DNA of 64,000 nt from Hymenobacter sedentarius (GTDB lineage: Bacteria > Bacteroidota > Bacteroidia > Cytophagales > Hymenobacteraceae). The first letter of the stretch is position 1, and each line of letters opens with the position of its first letter. Under the pieces are notes generated by a model, which was given only the letters and a program-made list of their open reading frames with translations, had not been told where the DNA came from and searched no databases. The translations under genes were made by a program, and so were the position numbers. Shown piece after piece: positions 24,624-33,666 of this stretch. Location: assembly GCF_001507645.1 (NCBI RefSeq), contig NZ_CP013909.1, positions 3,844,001 through 3,908,000 of the forward strand. The letters run 5' to 3'.

Positions 24624-24641
24624 TTCTGGCCCAACTTTTTT
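24609..24641 (+). terminator. Terminator overlapping the lipoprotein stop codon
   Basis: The stem AAGTTGGGCCAG with CTGGCCCAACTT has the stop codon TAA in its 5-base loop and is followed by a T run. It faces the convergent E1 gene. Confidence 0.8.
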
Positions 24642-24650
24642 ATTTCCTGC

Positions 24651-27071
24651 TTAATAAATCTCGGGGAACTGCTCGGGCTGGGCTTCGCTCATCAGCTCGT
24701 ACACCGTATCGAATACGTCTTCGGCGTTGGGCTTGCTGAAATAGTCGCCGTCGGAGCTGTAGGCCGGGCGGTGCGGCTGCGCGGCCAGGCAGCGCGGCTG
24801 CGCGTCCAGGAAGCGGTAGGCGCCTTGCTCGTCCACCACTTGCTGCATCATAAAGGCCGTGCCCCCGCCGGGCACGTCCTCGTCGGCAAATAGCACGCGA
24901 TTCGTACGCTGGATGCTGTCGACAATGGTGTGCTCCACATCGAAAGGCAGCAGGGTTTGCACGTCGATAACCTCGACGGAAATGCCCACCTCGGCCAGCT
25001 GCTTGGCAGCATCCATTACAATGCGGCACATGGAGCCGTAGGTAACCACCGTGATGTCGGTGCCGGCTAGCAGCACCTCGGGCCGGCCCAGCGGCAGGGT
25101 AAATTCGCCCACGTTGCTCGGAATCCGCTCCTTGAGGCGGTAGCCGTTCAGGCACTCAATCACCAGGGCGGGTTCGTCGCTGCGCAGCAGCGTATTGTAG
25201 AAGCCGGCGGCCTGCACCATGTTGCGCGGCACGCACACGTGCATGCCCCGGATGCTGCCCAGAATCATGCCCATGGGCGAGCCCGAGTGCCAGATGCCTT
25301 CGAGCCGGTGCCCGCGGGTGCGCACAATAAGCGGGGCCTTCTGGCCGCCCTTGGTGCGGTACTGCAGGCAGGCCAGGTCGTCGCTCAGAATCTGAATGGC
25401 GTAGAGCAGGTAGTCCAGGTACTGGATTTCGGTGATGGGCCGCAGGCCGCGCAAGGCCGCCCCTATCCCCTGCCCCACAATGGTGCACTCCCGAATGCCG
25501 GTATCGGTCACGCGCAGTTCGCCAAACTTCTCCTGCAGGCCCGCAAACGCCTGGTTCACGTCGCCAATCTTGCCCACGTCCTCGCCGATGGCGAAGATGC
25601 TGGGGTCGCGCTGGAAGTTGGCATCGAAGCAGGCCTGTAGCACTTCGCGGGCATCCACCACCGGGGCGTTGGCCGCGAAGACCGCGGGCACTTCTTCGAT
25701 ATTGCCGACGGCGTACTCACTCTGGCTGAACAGGTTGGAATTGTAACGGTCGGCGTTTTCGGCCAGCAGCTGCTCGAGGTGGCGCTGCACGCTGCGGCGG
25801 CCGAAGCTGCGCTTTTCGTGGCGCACGTGCCGCAGGATGCGGCGCATGGTCCGCACAATGTCGGCCCGAATGGGCGTGGGGTTCAGCTTGAGCTGCTCCA
25901 CCATCTCGTGCAGCGTGTTCTCGGTGCCGGTGTCGGCCACCAGCTTATCGAGCAGCAGCACGGCTTCGTCGCGCTCGGCTTTGATGGGGTCGAAGAAGGC
26001 AGCCCAGGCAGCGGTGCGCGCAACTTTGATGGTGGCAGCGGCGGCTTTTTCAATTTCGTCGAGCTCGCCTTCGGTGGCGTGGCCTTCGGCCAGCAGCCAC
26101 TCGCGCAGCTTGTGCAGGCAGTCGTGGGCTTCTTCCCATTGCAGGCGCTCCTTGCTCTTGTAGCGCTCGTGCGAGCCGCTGGTGCTGTGGCCCTGGGGCT
26201 GCGTGAGCTCCGTGACGTGGATGAGCACGGGCACGTGCTGCTCGCGGCACACCGCAGCGGCGCGCTGGTAGGTATCCACCAGGCCGGCGTAGTCCCAGCC
26301 GCGCACCACATAAATCTCAAAGCCCGGCTGGCCTTCGCCGTCGCGCTGCAGGCCGGCCATTATTTCCGAAATGCTCTGCTTGGTGGTCTGGTACTCGGCC
26401 GGCACCGAGATGCCGTAATGGTCGTCCCACACGCTCACGAGCATGGGCACCTGCAGCACGCCGGCCGCGTTCAGCGCCTCGAAAAACATGCCCTCCGAGG
26501 TGCTGGCGTTGCCGATGGTGCCAAAGGCCACCTCGTTGCCGTTATTAGAAAGATTGGTGAATTCGTGCAGCGCGGAGTTTTGGCGGAACAGCTTGGAGGC
26601 GTACGCCATGCCCAGCAGGCGCGGCATCTGCGACGCCGTGGGCGACACATCGGCCGAGGAATTCTTGGTCTTGGTGAGGTCGGTCAGGTTGCCGTCTTCG
26701 TCCAGCATGCGGGTGGCGAAGTGGCCGTTCATGGCGCGGCCGGCCGTGGCGGGCTCGGCTTCTACATCCGGGTTGGCGTAGAGCTGGGAAAAGTACTGCT
26801 CCCAGGTGAGCTGGCCAATGGCCACCATGAAGGTCTGGTCGCGGTAGTAGCCGGCGCGGAAGTCGCCGTTCTGGAAGGCGCGCGCCATGGCCAGCTGGGG
26901 CACCTCCTTGCCATCGCCGAAAATACCAAATTTGGCCTTGCCCATAAAAACCTCCTTGCGGCCGGCTAACGAAGCGTGGCGACTTTCCCAAGCCAGGCGG
27001 TAATCGGTCAGGAAATCGACCTTAGAAAGAGGTGCGGATAGCGCAGGCAACGCGGTTTCGGCAGTGGGCAT
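24651..27071 (-). CDS. Fused alpha-beta 2-oxoacid dehydrogenase E1 component (branched-chain type)
   Basis: 806 residues combine both E1 subunits. The alpha part (~1-390) contains LAMARAFQNGDFRAGYYRDQ and the thiamine diphosphate region GNASTSEGMFFEALN followed by SVWDDHYGIS, where classical enzymes have GDG and ENN. The beta part (~470-806) has SIFAIGEDVGKIGDVNQAF, TDTGIRECTIVGQGIGAAL, RTRGHRLEGIWHSGSPM, VVTYGSMCRIVMDAAKQL and VEVIDVQTLLPFDVE. The enzyme decarboxylates 2-oxoacids and acylates the E2 lipoyl group. E2 and E3 are not in the window. Fused E1 is common in Bacteroidota, and I recall the altered GNAS/WDD motif from other fused members, so it is probably functional. Confidence 0.88.
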   Translation of the reverse strand: MPTAETALPALSAPLSKVDFLTDYRLAWESRHASLAGRKEVFMGKAKFGIFGDGKEVPQLAMARAFQNGDFRAGYYRDQTFMVAIGQLTWEQYFSQLYANPDVEAEPATAGRAMNGHFATRMLDEDGNLTDLTKTKNSSADVSPTASQMPRLLGMAYASKLFRQNSALHEFTNLSNNGNEVAFGTIGNASTSEGMFFEALNAAGVLQVPMLVSVWDDHYGISVPAEYQTTKQSISEIMAGLQRDGEGQPGFEIYVVRGWDYAGLVDTYQRAAAVCREQHVPVLIHVTELTQPQGHSTSGSHERYKSKERLQWEEAHDCLHKLREWLLAEGHATEGELDEIEKAAAATIKVARTAAWAAFFDPIKAERDEAVLLLDKLVADTGTENTLHEMVEQLKLNPTPIRADIVRTMRRILRHVRHEKRSFGRRSVQRHLEQLLAENADRYNSNLFSQSEYAVGNIEEVPAVFAANAPVVDAREVLQACFDANFQRDPSIFAIGEDVGKIGDVNQAFAGLQEKFGELRVTDTGIRECTIVGQGIGAALRGLRPITEIQYLDYLLYAIQILSDDLACLQYRTKGGQKAPLIVRTRGHRLEGIWHSGSPMGMILGSIRGMHVCVPRNMVQAAGFYNTLLRSDEPALVIECLNGYRLKERIPSNVGEFTLPLGRPEVLLAGTDITVVTYGSMCRIVMDAAKQLAEVGISVEVIDVQTLLPFDVEHTIVDSIQRTNRVLFADEDVPGGGTAFMMQQVVDEQGAYRFLDAQPRCLAAQPHRPAYSSDGDYFSKPNAEDVFDTVYELMSEAQPEQFPEIY

Positions 27072-27132
27072 AGCGTAGGGAACGGAGGGGGTGGGATAAA
27101 GTAGGAAGGACGAACAGGCCGGAGCCGCGGGG

Positions 27133-27140
27133 CAAAAATA
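27133..27140 (-). promoter_or_regulatory. -7 promoter box of the E1 fusion gene
   Basis: On the minus strand TATTTTTG is an 8/8 match to TAnnTTTG, 61 bp before the ATG at 27071. Confidence 0.4.
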
Positions 27141-27180
27141 CGGAATTGCGGCTGGGTGGGTGGTGCTGCGGGATTCGGCG

Positions 27181-27188
27181 TATATTTG
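27181..27188 (+). promoter_or_regulatory. Possible -7 box of the DUF1573 gene
   Basis: TATATTTG is an 8/8 match to TAnnTTTG, 130 bp before the ATG at 27319. The leader would contain one TTGAGCT copy (AGCTCAA, 27301-27307) close to the start codon. Confidence 0.35.
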
Positions 27189-27318
27189 GGTTTAAGGGTT
27201 TGGCGGGCCGGGCACTGGCTGCTAGCCAGGCCGCACCATTCCTGGTTTTGATTGTTAAACGTAAGGCGGCAGCGCGAAGCTGCGTTAGTGCTCGGTTGGC
27301 AGCTCAATTTTTATCATT

Positions 27319-28089
27319 ATGAAACAACTACTTACCGTCTGCCTACTGGCACTTGCCATCACCGCCCGGGCCCAGGCCGTGATGAAGTTCGAAACCGATA
27401 CCCACGACTTTGGCAAGGTGGCCGAGGGCACGATGGCAACCTACGAATTCAAGTTCAAGAACACCGGCAATCAGCCGGTGGTTATTGCCAACGTGCAGGC
27501 CAGCTGCGGCTGCACCACCCCGGACTGGACCAAAACTCCGGTGCTGCCCGGCAAAACGGGCATCATCAAGGCCATGTACAGTAGTGCGGGCCGGCCCGGC
27601 GTGTTCAACAAAACCGTGACCGTGACCAGCAATGCCGTCGAGCCCAGCAAGGTGCTCAGCATCAAAGGCTCGGTGCTCACCAAAGACGAAATCAAGCCCA
27701 CCCTCACGCCCGCCCAGCTGGCGCAGTCGCCGCACTTGGTGCTCGACAAAAGCACCCACGACTTTGGCAAGATGGAGGTCGGCCAGCAGCCCATTGCCCG
27801 CTTCACGGTGAAGAATACCGGTAAGTCGCCGCTGGTGCTGGGCGCGCTCACCTCCAGCTGCTACTGCGTGGGCTACAAAGCCACTCCCGCCCCCATTGCC
27901 CCCGGCCAGAGCGCCGTGGTGGAGCTGCTGTACAGCCAGCGCCAGCTCGGCCAAGTCAACGACGCCGTTACCATTACCTCCAACGACGTGAGCGGCGACG
28001 CCAAAGTGACGCTGAAAGCCACCATCGTGCGCGACCTTAGCGGCAACAGCATGGTGAAAGAGAGCGGCACCGCCGTCCCGTTTAAGTAA
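27319..28089 (+). CDS. Secreted protein with two DUF1573 domains
   Basis: 256 residues with signal peptide MKQLLTVCLLALAITARAQA. Two Ig-like DUF1573 repeats are evident: residues ~20-120 (TDTHDFGKVAEGTMATYEFK, VQASCGCTTPDW) and ~140-240 (KSTHDFGKMEVGQQPIARFT, LTSSCYCVGYKATPAPI). The conserved SCGC motif is intact in the first repeat and altered to SCYC in the second. The family is widespread in Bacteroidota and periplasmic or surface-bound, with unknown function. It is probably monocistronic, with a terminator just after it. Confidence 0.9.
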   Translation: MKQLLTVCLLALAITARAQAVMKFETDTHDFGKVAEGTMATYEFKFKNTGNQPVVIANVQASCGCTTPDWTKTPVLPGKTGIIKAMYSSAGRPGVFNKTVTVTSNAVEPSKVLSIKGSVLTKDEIKPTLTPAQLAQSPHLVLDKSTHDFGKMEVGQQPIARFTVKNTGKSPLVLGALTSSCYCVGYKATPAPIAPGQSAVVELLYSQRQLGQVNDAVTITSNDVSGDAKVTLKATIVRDLSGNSMVKESGTAVPFK

Positions 28090-28121
28090 AGCTGCGGGTT
28101 CTGGTGCACCTGTTTTTTGGG

Positions 28122-28155
28122 AGGCCCTGCCGTTTTGGCGGGGCCTTCGTTTTTG
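28122..28155 (+). terminator. Terminator of the DUF1573 gene
   Basis: AGGCCCTGCC pairs with GGCGGGGCCT (one G-U pair) around a GTTTT loop and is followed by TCGTTTTT, about 33 bp after the stop. Confidence 0.7.
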
Positions 28156-28198
28156 GAATGATGTTGGTACACGATTCTTCAACTAACCACTCACCCTC

Positions 28199-28720
28199 AT
28201 GAACGACACCGCAACCAGCGCCCCTCCCGCCACGGGTACCCCCTACGTGGTACCCGCCCAGACGCGCATCGGCCACATCCACCTGCAAGTAACCGACCTG
28301 GAAAAAGCCCTGGCGTTTTACCAGGGCATCCTGGGGTTTCAGGTCATGCAGCGCTTCGGCGACCAGGTGGCCTTTATCTCGGCCGGCGGCTACCACCACC
28401 ACATTGGGCTAAATACCTGGCACAGCAAGGGCGGGCCGCCGGCGCGCAAGGAAGGCGCCGGGCTCTACCACACGGCCATACTGTACCCCACGCGGGCCGA
28501 CCTGGCAGAAGCGGTGCGCCGCCTGGCGGCGGCCAACTACCCCATTACCGGCGCGGCCGACCACGGCGTGTCGGAAGCGGTGTACCTCGACGACCCCGAT
28601 GGCAACGGCGTAGAGCTGTACTGGGACCGGCCGCACGAGCAGTGGCCCATGGCCCCCGATGGCGGCGTGCAGATGTATACCCACCGCCTGGACATGGCCG
28701 GGCTGCTAGCCGAGAAGTAG
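28199..28720 (+). CDS. VOC-superfamily (glyoxalase/extradiol dioxygenase-like) protein
   Basis: 173 residues. Two beta-alpha-beta-beta-beta modules are visible: the first begins RIGHIHLQVTDLEKALAFYQ with GFQVMQRFGDQVAFISAG, the second includes GLYHTAILYPTRADLAEAVR and ends in the family signature VYLDDPDGNGVELYWDRP. Metal ligands are likely the His of GHIHL, the His of YHTAI and the Glu of VELYWD, the usual H-H-E set. CatE-like catechol-2,3-dioxygenases are close relatives, but many VOC proteins do other reactions, so the substrate is open. It is cytoplasmic and stands alone upstream of alanine dehydrogenase. Confidence 0.85.
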   Translation: MNDTATSAPPATGTPYVVPAQTRIGHIHLQVTDLEKALAFYQGILGFQVMQRFGDQVAFISAGGYHHHIGLNTWHSKGGPPARKEGAGLYHTAILYPTRADLAEAVRRLAAANYPITGAADHGVSEAVYLDDPDGNGVELYWDRPHEQWPMAPDGGVQMYTHRLDMAGLLAEK

Positions 28721-28787
28721 CGCCGGCCACAGTCCTTTTTCCGTATCGCTCGTAAGTACCAACGCCCGGCTTACTGTGGCGGTCGCT

Positions 28788-28795
28788 TATCTTTG
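28788..28795 (+). promoter_or_regulatory. -7 promoter box of alanine dehydrogenase
   Basis: TATCTTTG is an 8/8 match to TAnnTTTG, 49 bp before the ATG at 28845. Confidence 0.5.
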
Positions 28796-28844
28796 CGCTC
28801 AGAATTCTCACCTCCTGATTCACTCCACTCCCACCACTCCACTC

Positions 28845-29972
28845 ATGATAATCGGCGTTCCTAAGGAAATAAAAAACAATGAAAACCGCGTGGGCCTCAC
28901 GCCTGCCGGCGTTGCCGAATTGCGCAAGCACGGCCACACGCTGCTCGTGCAAAGCACCGCCGGCGAAGGCAGCGGCTTCTCCGACGACGAGTACAAAACG
29001 GCCGGCGCCACGCTGCTCCCCACCATCGCCGATGTGTACGAGCAGGCGGAGATGATTATCAAAGTAAAAGAGCCGATTGCTGAGGAGTATCCCCTCATCA
29101 AGGAGAATCAGCTGCTGTTCACCTACTTCCACTTTGCCAGCGGCGAGGAGCTGACCCACGCCATGATTGAGCGCAAGGCCATCTGCCTTGCTTACGAGAC
29201 AGTGGAGCTGTCCAATCGCGCCCTGCCCCTGCTCATTCCCATGAGCGAAGTGGCCGGCCGCATGGCCCCGCAGGAAGGCGCCAAGTACCTGGAGAAGCCC
29301 CTGAAAGGCCGCGGCATCTTGCTGGGCGGTGTACCCGGCGTGAAGCCCGCCAACGTGCTGGTGCTCGGTGGTGGCGTAGTAGGTACGCAAGCTGCCAAAG
29401 TAGCTGCCGGCCTCGGTGCCCAGGTTACCATCATGGACATCAGCCTGAACCGCCTGCGCGAGCTCGACGACTTCATGCCCAAGAACGTGGTGACGCAGTA
29501 CTCGAACGAGTACAACATCCGCGAAGCCATCAAGACGTCGGACCTGATTGTGGGCGCGGTGCTCATTCCCGGCGCCAAGGCCCCCCACCTCATCACCCGC
29601 GACATGCTGAAGACCATGCGTCCCGGCACCGTGGTGGTCGACGTGGCCGTGGACCAGGGCGGCTGCATTGAAACCTGCCACCCCACCACCCACGAAAACC
29701 CGACCTTCATCATCGACGACGTGGTGCACTACTGCGTGGCCAACATGCCCGGCGCGGTGCCCTACACCAGCACCCTGGCCCTGACCAACGCCACCCTGCC
29801 CTACGCTGTGAAGCTGGCCAACCTGGGCTGGCAGGAAGCCTGCCGCCGCGACGAGGCCCTGCGCCTCGGCCTGAACGTGGTGCACGGCGAGGTGGTGTAC
29901 AAAGGCGTAGCCGACGCCTGGGGCCTGCCCCTGGTAAGCGTCGACAGCGTACTGGAAACCGCAGCGGTTTAG
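28845..29972 (+). CDS. ald: Alanine dehydrogenase
   Basis: The ATG at 28845 starts the canonical [20 protein letters not shown]; the in-frame codons back to 28776 overlap the promoter and are rejected. The protein has 375 residues, the usual size. Key parts are the N-terminal catalytic domain ([32 protein letters not shown] with the catalytic His), the NAD Rossmann loop [14 protein letters not shown] with acidic end VTIMDI, and [20 protein letters not shown]. It interconverts L-alanine and pyruvate plus ammonia with NAD in the cytoplasm. It is monocistronic, with a promoter box and a terminator. Confidence 0.96.
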   Translation: MIIGVPKEIKNNENRVGLTPAGVAELRKHGHTLLVQSTAGEGSGFSDDEYKTAGATLLPTIADVYEQAEMIIKVKEPIAEEYPLIKENQLLFTYFHFASGEELTHAMIERKAICLAYETVELSNRALPLLIPMSEVAGRMAPQEGAKYLEKPLKGRGILLGGVPGVKPANVLVLGGGVVGTQAAKVAAGLGAQVTIMDISLNRLRELDDFMPKNVVTQYSNEYNIREAIKTSDLIVGAVLIPGAKAPHLITRDMLKTMRPGTVVVDVAVDQGGCIETCHPTTHENPTFIIDDVVHYCVANMPGAVPYTSTLALTNATLPYAVKLANLGWQEACRRDEALRLGLNVVHGEVVYKGVADAWGLPLVSVDSVLETAAV

Positions 29973-29997
29973 CCTTAGCGCACCCCGTAAACGATAA

Positions 29998-30033
29998 AAA
30001 AAGCCTTCCCGGCGCAAGTCGGGAGGGCTTTTT
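29998..30033 (+). terminator. Terminator of alanine dehydrogenase
   Basis: AAAAAGCCTTCCCG pairs with CGGGAGGGCTTTTT (one G-U pair) around an 8-base loop, 25 bp after the stop. Confidence 0.85.
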
Positions 30034-30142
30034 GATTGGGAACAAAATCAAAACTCAGGTATTGTCTGCCGTTTTTAAGGTTTTTAACTATTTAAAACGT
30101 CCTTCCTGCTTTGTGCAACCAAAGCTGCTCTTTTGCGCCTTG

Positions 30143-30225
30143 TGTCATGCCGAGCGCAGCGAAGCGTCTTATTAGGTTAGCTCAATTCATTCAGCGGTGA
30201 TAAGCTGCTTCCTGCGTCAGCCGGA
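30143..30225. repeat. Degenerate GTCATGC-type element, copy C
   Basis: The left arm is clear (GTCATGCCGAGCGCAGCGAA from 30144). The right side (GATAAGCTGCTTCCTGCGTC) is only partly complementary, so the palindrome is decaying. It contains AGCTCAA at 30179-30185. Confidence 0.65.
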
Positions 30226-30339
30226 CAACCGAATTAATCACCGAAGCCCTACATGAAGATGCTGCAGCTGCGTGCTGCATGGTATTCTAAGCGCATACCG
30301 AGCATTTTTATAATAGCGCATCCCAAGACTTATTACTTG

Positions 30340-32253
30340 ATGTTTCTATCGCCTGCCATCCGTTTGCTGTTGCGCCGCTTCGCTTTGCTGCTGGGGGTGT
30401 ACACGCTGCTCCGGCTGGGATTTTATCTGTTCAACCTCGGCACCTTCCGGGGCATCGAGGCCAGCGCGGTACTGCTGGCGTTTGTGCACGGGCTGCGGTT
30501 CGACGTTTCGGCGCTGCTGTGGCTCAACCTGCCGCTGGTGCTGCTTTCGCTGCTGGTGCCGGTGTCGTCGCGGTACGGGCAGCAGTGGCTGCGCGGGCTG
30601 TTTGTGGGCCTGAATGCCATCGGGTTCCTGCTCAACGTCATCGACTGGCAGTATTTTAAGTTTATTGGCCGGCGGCTCAGCAACGAATGGCACACCATCG
30701 GGGGCGACATTCAGCGCCAGGCCGGCCAGATAGTGGGCCACTACTGGTACCTGCTGCTGCCGCTGGGCGCCCTCGTTTATCTGCTGTGGCGCCTGTGCCC
30801 CATGCCCAAGCCAGCAAGCGCAACGCCCCCGCAGCTTACGCGGCGGCAGTGGCTGCTGCGGGGCCTGGAAGGAGCGGTAATAGTTGGGCTGGTGGTGCTG
30901 GGCCTGCGCGGCGGCTGGCAGCTCAAGCCCCTGCGCACCGGCTCGGCCTTCGAGCAGCAGCCCGCCGTGCTGGGCCACCTGGCCCTCAACAGCACGTTCA
31001 CCGTCCTCAAATCGGTGGATGAAGTGCCGATGGAGCGCATCAGCTTCTTCCCCACCGCCGCGGCCCTGCGCCCCGCCCTGGGCGCGGCCGCTTTGCCATT
31101 GCGGCCGGCCACGGCCCCCACGCCCGACAACGTAGTGGTGCTGCTGCTGGAAAGCTTCGGCTCCGAATACACCGGCGTGGAAAACGGCGGCCGAGGCGGC
31201 TACACTCCGTTTTTCGACTCCCTGGCCACCGCACCAAGCGCGCTGCTTATGCGCGAGAACTACGCCAACGGCCGCCGCTCCATCGAAGCACTGCCGGCGG
31301 TACTCTCGGGCCTGCCCTCCATCATGGACGAGCCGTTTATCACCTCCAGCTTCCAGACCGCCGAGCTGCACGGGCTGGGCGAAATATTGGGCCGGCACGG
31401 CTACGCCACGGCCATGTACCACGGCGCCGCCAACGGCACCATGGGCTTCGACATGTTTGCTGGCATTGCCGGAATGCAGCACTACTACGGCCTGAACGAA
31501 TACCCCGGCGGCGTCGGCAGTCCCGACTACGACGGGCACTGGGGCATCTTCGACGAGCCGTACCTGCAGTATTTCAACCGCCAGCTGGCGGCCACCAAAC
31601 AGCCGTTTTTTGCTACCCTGTTCACGCTCAGCGCGCACGACCCCTTCAAGTTGCCGGAGGCGTACAAGGACAGGTTTCCGGCCGGCACGCTGCCCATTCA
31701 CCCCACCATTGCCTACACGGATTTGGCGTTGCGGCGCTTTTTCCGGGCGGCCCGCCAGCAGCCCTGGTTCGGGCACACGCTCTTCATCCTCACCGCCGAC
31801 CATACTTCGCAATCCGACCAGGAGGGCTACGCAAACCCCTTGGGCAACTTCAAAACGCCCCTGCTGTTTTTCCGGCCCGGCCACCCGCTGCCGGCCGCCA
31901 ACCCCCACCGAATCTCCCAGCAGGCCGACGTGCCGGCTTCGGTGCTCGACGTGCTGGGGCTGCGGCAGGACCAGCAATTGCTGCTGCCCTTTGGCTCCTC
32001 GGTGTTCGACGCGGCCAGTCCCGGCCGGGCCATTTTCCGAGACGGCGACTCCTACTTTCTCGTGCACTCGGATTTCGTAACGGAGCTCACCAACGCCAAT
32101 GCCGTGCGGATCTACCCCTACCAGACCCACTTTATTCCCACCAAGCCCGTGACCAATCCCGACCCGGCGCTGGTGCAGCAATACGGCGATGAGCTGCGCG
32201 CCTGCGTGCAGTTTTACGTCAACGGACTGCTCGACAACCGGCTGTATAAATAA
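30340..32253 (+). CDS. LTA synthase-family membrane sulfatase/phosphoglycerol transferase-like protein
   Basis: The ATG at 30340 gives 637 residues; earlier in-frame ATGs (30253 on) only add a polar stretch. The first ~215 residues hold about five transmembrane helices (LLLGVYTLLRLGFYLFNLG, LLWLNLPLVLLSLLVPV, YLLLPLGALVYLLW, AVIVGLVVLGLRGG). The periplasmic alkaline-phosphatase-fold domain (~290-600) has VVVLLLESFGSEYTG, GGYTPFFDSLA with the likely nucleophile Thr, LSAHDPFKLP and FILTADHTSQSD, which together form the metal site. Gram-negative members modify envelope glycans or lipids with phosphoglycerol or phosphoethanolamine groups; the donor here is unknown. Confidence 0.87.
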   Translation: MFLSPAIRLLLRRFALLLGVYTLLRLGFYLFNLGTFRGIEASAVLLAFVHGLRFDVSALLWLNLPLVLLSLLVPVSSRYGQQWLRGLFVGLNAIGFLLNVIDWQYFKFIGRRLSNEWHTIGGDIQRQAGQIVGHYWYLLLPLGALVYLLWRLCPMPKPASATPPQLTRRQWLLRGLEGAVIVGLVVLGLRGGWQLKPLRTGSAFEQQPAVLGHLALNSTFTVLKSVDEVPMERISFFPTAAALRPALGAAALPLRPATAPTPDNVVVLLLESFGSEYTGVENGGRGGYTPFFDSLATAPSALLMRENYANGRRSIEALPAVLSGLPSIMDEPFITSSFQTAELHGLGEILGRHGYATAMYHGAANGTMGFDMFAGIAGMQHYYGLNEYPGGVGSPDYDGHWGIFDEPYLQYFNRQLAATKQPFFATLFTLSAHDPFKLPEAYKDRFPAGTLPIHPTIAYTDLALRRFFRAARQQPWFGHTLFILTADHTSQSDQEGYANPLGNFKTPLLFFRPGHPLPAANPHRISQQADVPASVLDVLGLRQDQQLLLPFGSSVFDAASPGRAIFRDGDSYFLVHSDFVTELTNANAVRIYPYQTHFIPTKPVTNPDPALVQQYGDELRACVQFYVNGLLDNRLYK

Positions 32254-32305
32254 TTGAGCTGAACGAGCCAGAGGCCAAAGGGCTTCACGGCGAACAGTCA
32301 CGCAC

Positions 32306-32339
32306 AAAAAGCCTGCTTTCTGATGAAAGCAGGCTTTTT
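32306..32339. terminator. Bidirectional terminator between the LTA synthase-like and DUF5602-like genes
   Basis: A 15-bp perfect stem (AAAAAGCCTGCTTTC) with a TGAT loop lies between two convergent genes. Confidence 0.85.
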
Positions 32340-32413
32340 AGTTCAGGGGTTAAGCGGAACAAAACAGTTCGGTTAAGCCCACTTGCTTGAGCCGACCGCT
32401 CTCCTTCAACCGC

Positions 32414-33238
32414 TTAGTTCGCTCGGTGATACGTCAGGTTATCCAGCGATATATGGTATTGCTTCGGTGAATCGTCGTAGCTGATGGTGTAGCTGGTGGG
32501 ATAATAACCGGCTCGCTGAAATGCGGATGGCTGCCGGATGGGAGTCGTTTCCGTTTTCTGCTCGCTCAGGTAAGCAAGCGTAAACATGGGCTCCAGGAAA
32601 ATCAGATTGCCCTTGTAGCTTCCATAAATGAAGGTCTTCGTAAAAACCCCGCCGGGCTGAAATTCAGCAGATAAGACATCCACTAAATGGGCGCCCATAT
32701 TGGGCACCAAGCCGGGGGTTAGTATGTAAGCAGGAGCTACGTATTTTGGTGCGAGTGCCACATCCATGGCCGGGGGTGCCAGAAATGGGATGGTAGCCTG
32801 CACGGAAGAGGGTATCATATAGAAATGCAGGTCAAAATGGGGCACGTCATACACATGCTCCGGCTCGTGCCCCTGCGGGTTCCAGCCCAGCTCAATATGG
32901 TCGAAGGGAGGCACGGCCACTTGCTTAGGAAGTTGAAAAACATAATCCACCTGAGTTGTTCCCTGGTTCAGCACCGACTTGGCCGATAAGTCAACCCCGA
33001 TAGACAGCGGGGTCCCGGTGGCATCTACCATCACCCACGCCCGGCCTACGCCCTGGCCCAGTGGCACTGCCGGCCCATAAAACGTTTTGGTTTTGTCGGC
33101 TTTAGCTGCTTCTTCAGTTGCGCTTTGCAACTTGGGCTCTGCTATTTCCTGCTGCGAGCAGGAAGGGGCAATAAATCCCAGCCCCACGAGCAGCGCCATC
33201 CGGGTTAGTGAAACGGTTAAATGAGTTAGCTTTCTCAT
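32414..33238 (-). CDS. Lipoprotein, DUF5602/TTHB210-like
   Basis: The start at 33238 gives a lipoprotein signal (MRKLTHLTVSLTRMALLVGL, Cys27) and 274 residues. The core has FYGPAVPLGQGVGRAWVMVD and the His-rich signature FDHIELGWNPQGHEPEHVYD followed by VPHFDLHFYMIPSS, which I associate with DUF5602/TTHB210-like proteins. Several His residues could bind metal. The C-terminus is beta-rich. It is exported and probably anchored to the outer membrane; its function is unknown. Base composition from here to ~33660 is a little less GC-rich than the window average. Confidence 0.75.
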   Translation of the reverse strand: MRKLTHLTVSLTRMALLVGLGFIAPSCSQQEIAEPKLQSATEEAAKADKTKTFYGPAVPLGQGVGRAWVMVDATGTPLSIGVDLSAKSVLNQGTTQVDYVFQLPKQVAVPPFDHIELGWNPQGHEPEHVYDVPHFDLHFYMIPSSVQATIPFLAPPAMDVALAPKYVAPAYILTPGLVPNMGAHLVDVLSAEFQPGGVFTKTFIYGSYKGNLIFLEPMFTLAYLSEQKTETTPIRQPSAFQRAGYYPTSYTISYDDSPKQYHISLDNLTYHRAN

Positions 33239-33666
33239 AGTAATTAGGTTTTGGAGGTTATAGGTTCTGTTAAAAATTATTCGCACCCGGCCCTTAATGC
33301 CATTGGTGAGGCACCCTATCTTTTGATGCTTGACTACGCTCGGTGCTAGCCCAACGGGGCGCCACGCTGCGCCAAACGCCCACCGAAGTAGATTCGTGGG
33401 AAAGCATTAGGCATAGCCCTGGCTCCCATTGCCTTAATCAGGCAATGCCAGATGCAGAAATCCGTACTACCGCGTAGCCCAGCAACGCAGCCTAGACTAC
33501 CCGATGTAGCTGGGCAGTGCTCGAGGTCACAAGCAGCAGCCTCCGTGCCTAGAATGGGAAGCCACTTTTTTATTTGAATAGTCTAAAGTAAATAGATTTT
33601 AACACAATTGCAATAGATTTTTATAGATAATTCACTTGGCATTTGGGGCGTACTCAGCAAAATTAG
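33239..33666. other. Intergenic region between lipoprotein and kinase pseudogene
   Basis: About 430 bp with no supportable gene. It holds a small hairpin (CATTGCCT with AGGCAATG, 33427-33447) and an AT-rich tract at 33565-33640. Short ORFs here have no recognisable features. It may be eroded coding sequence. Confidence 0.45.
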
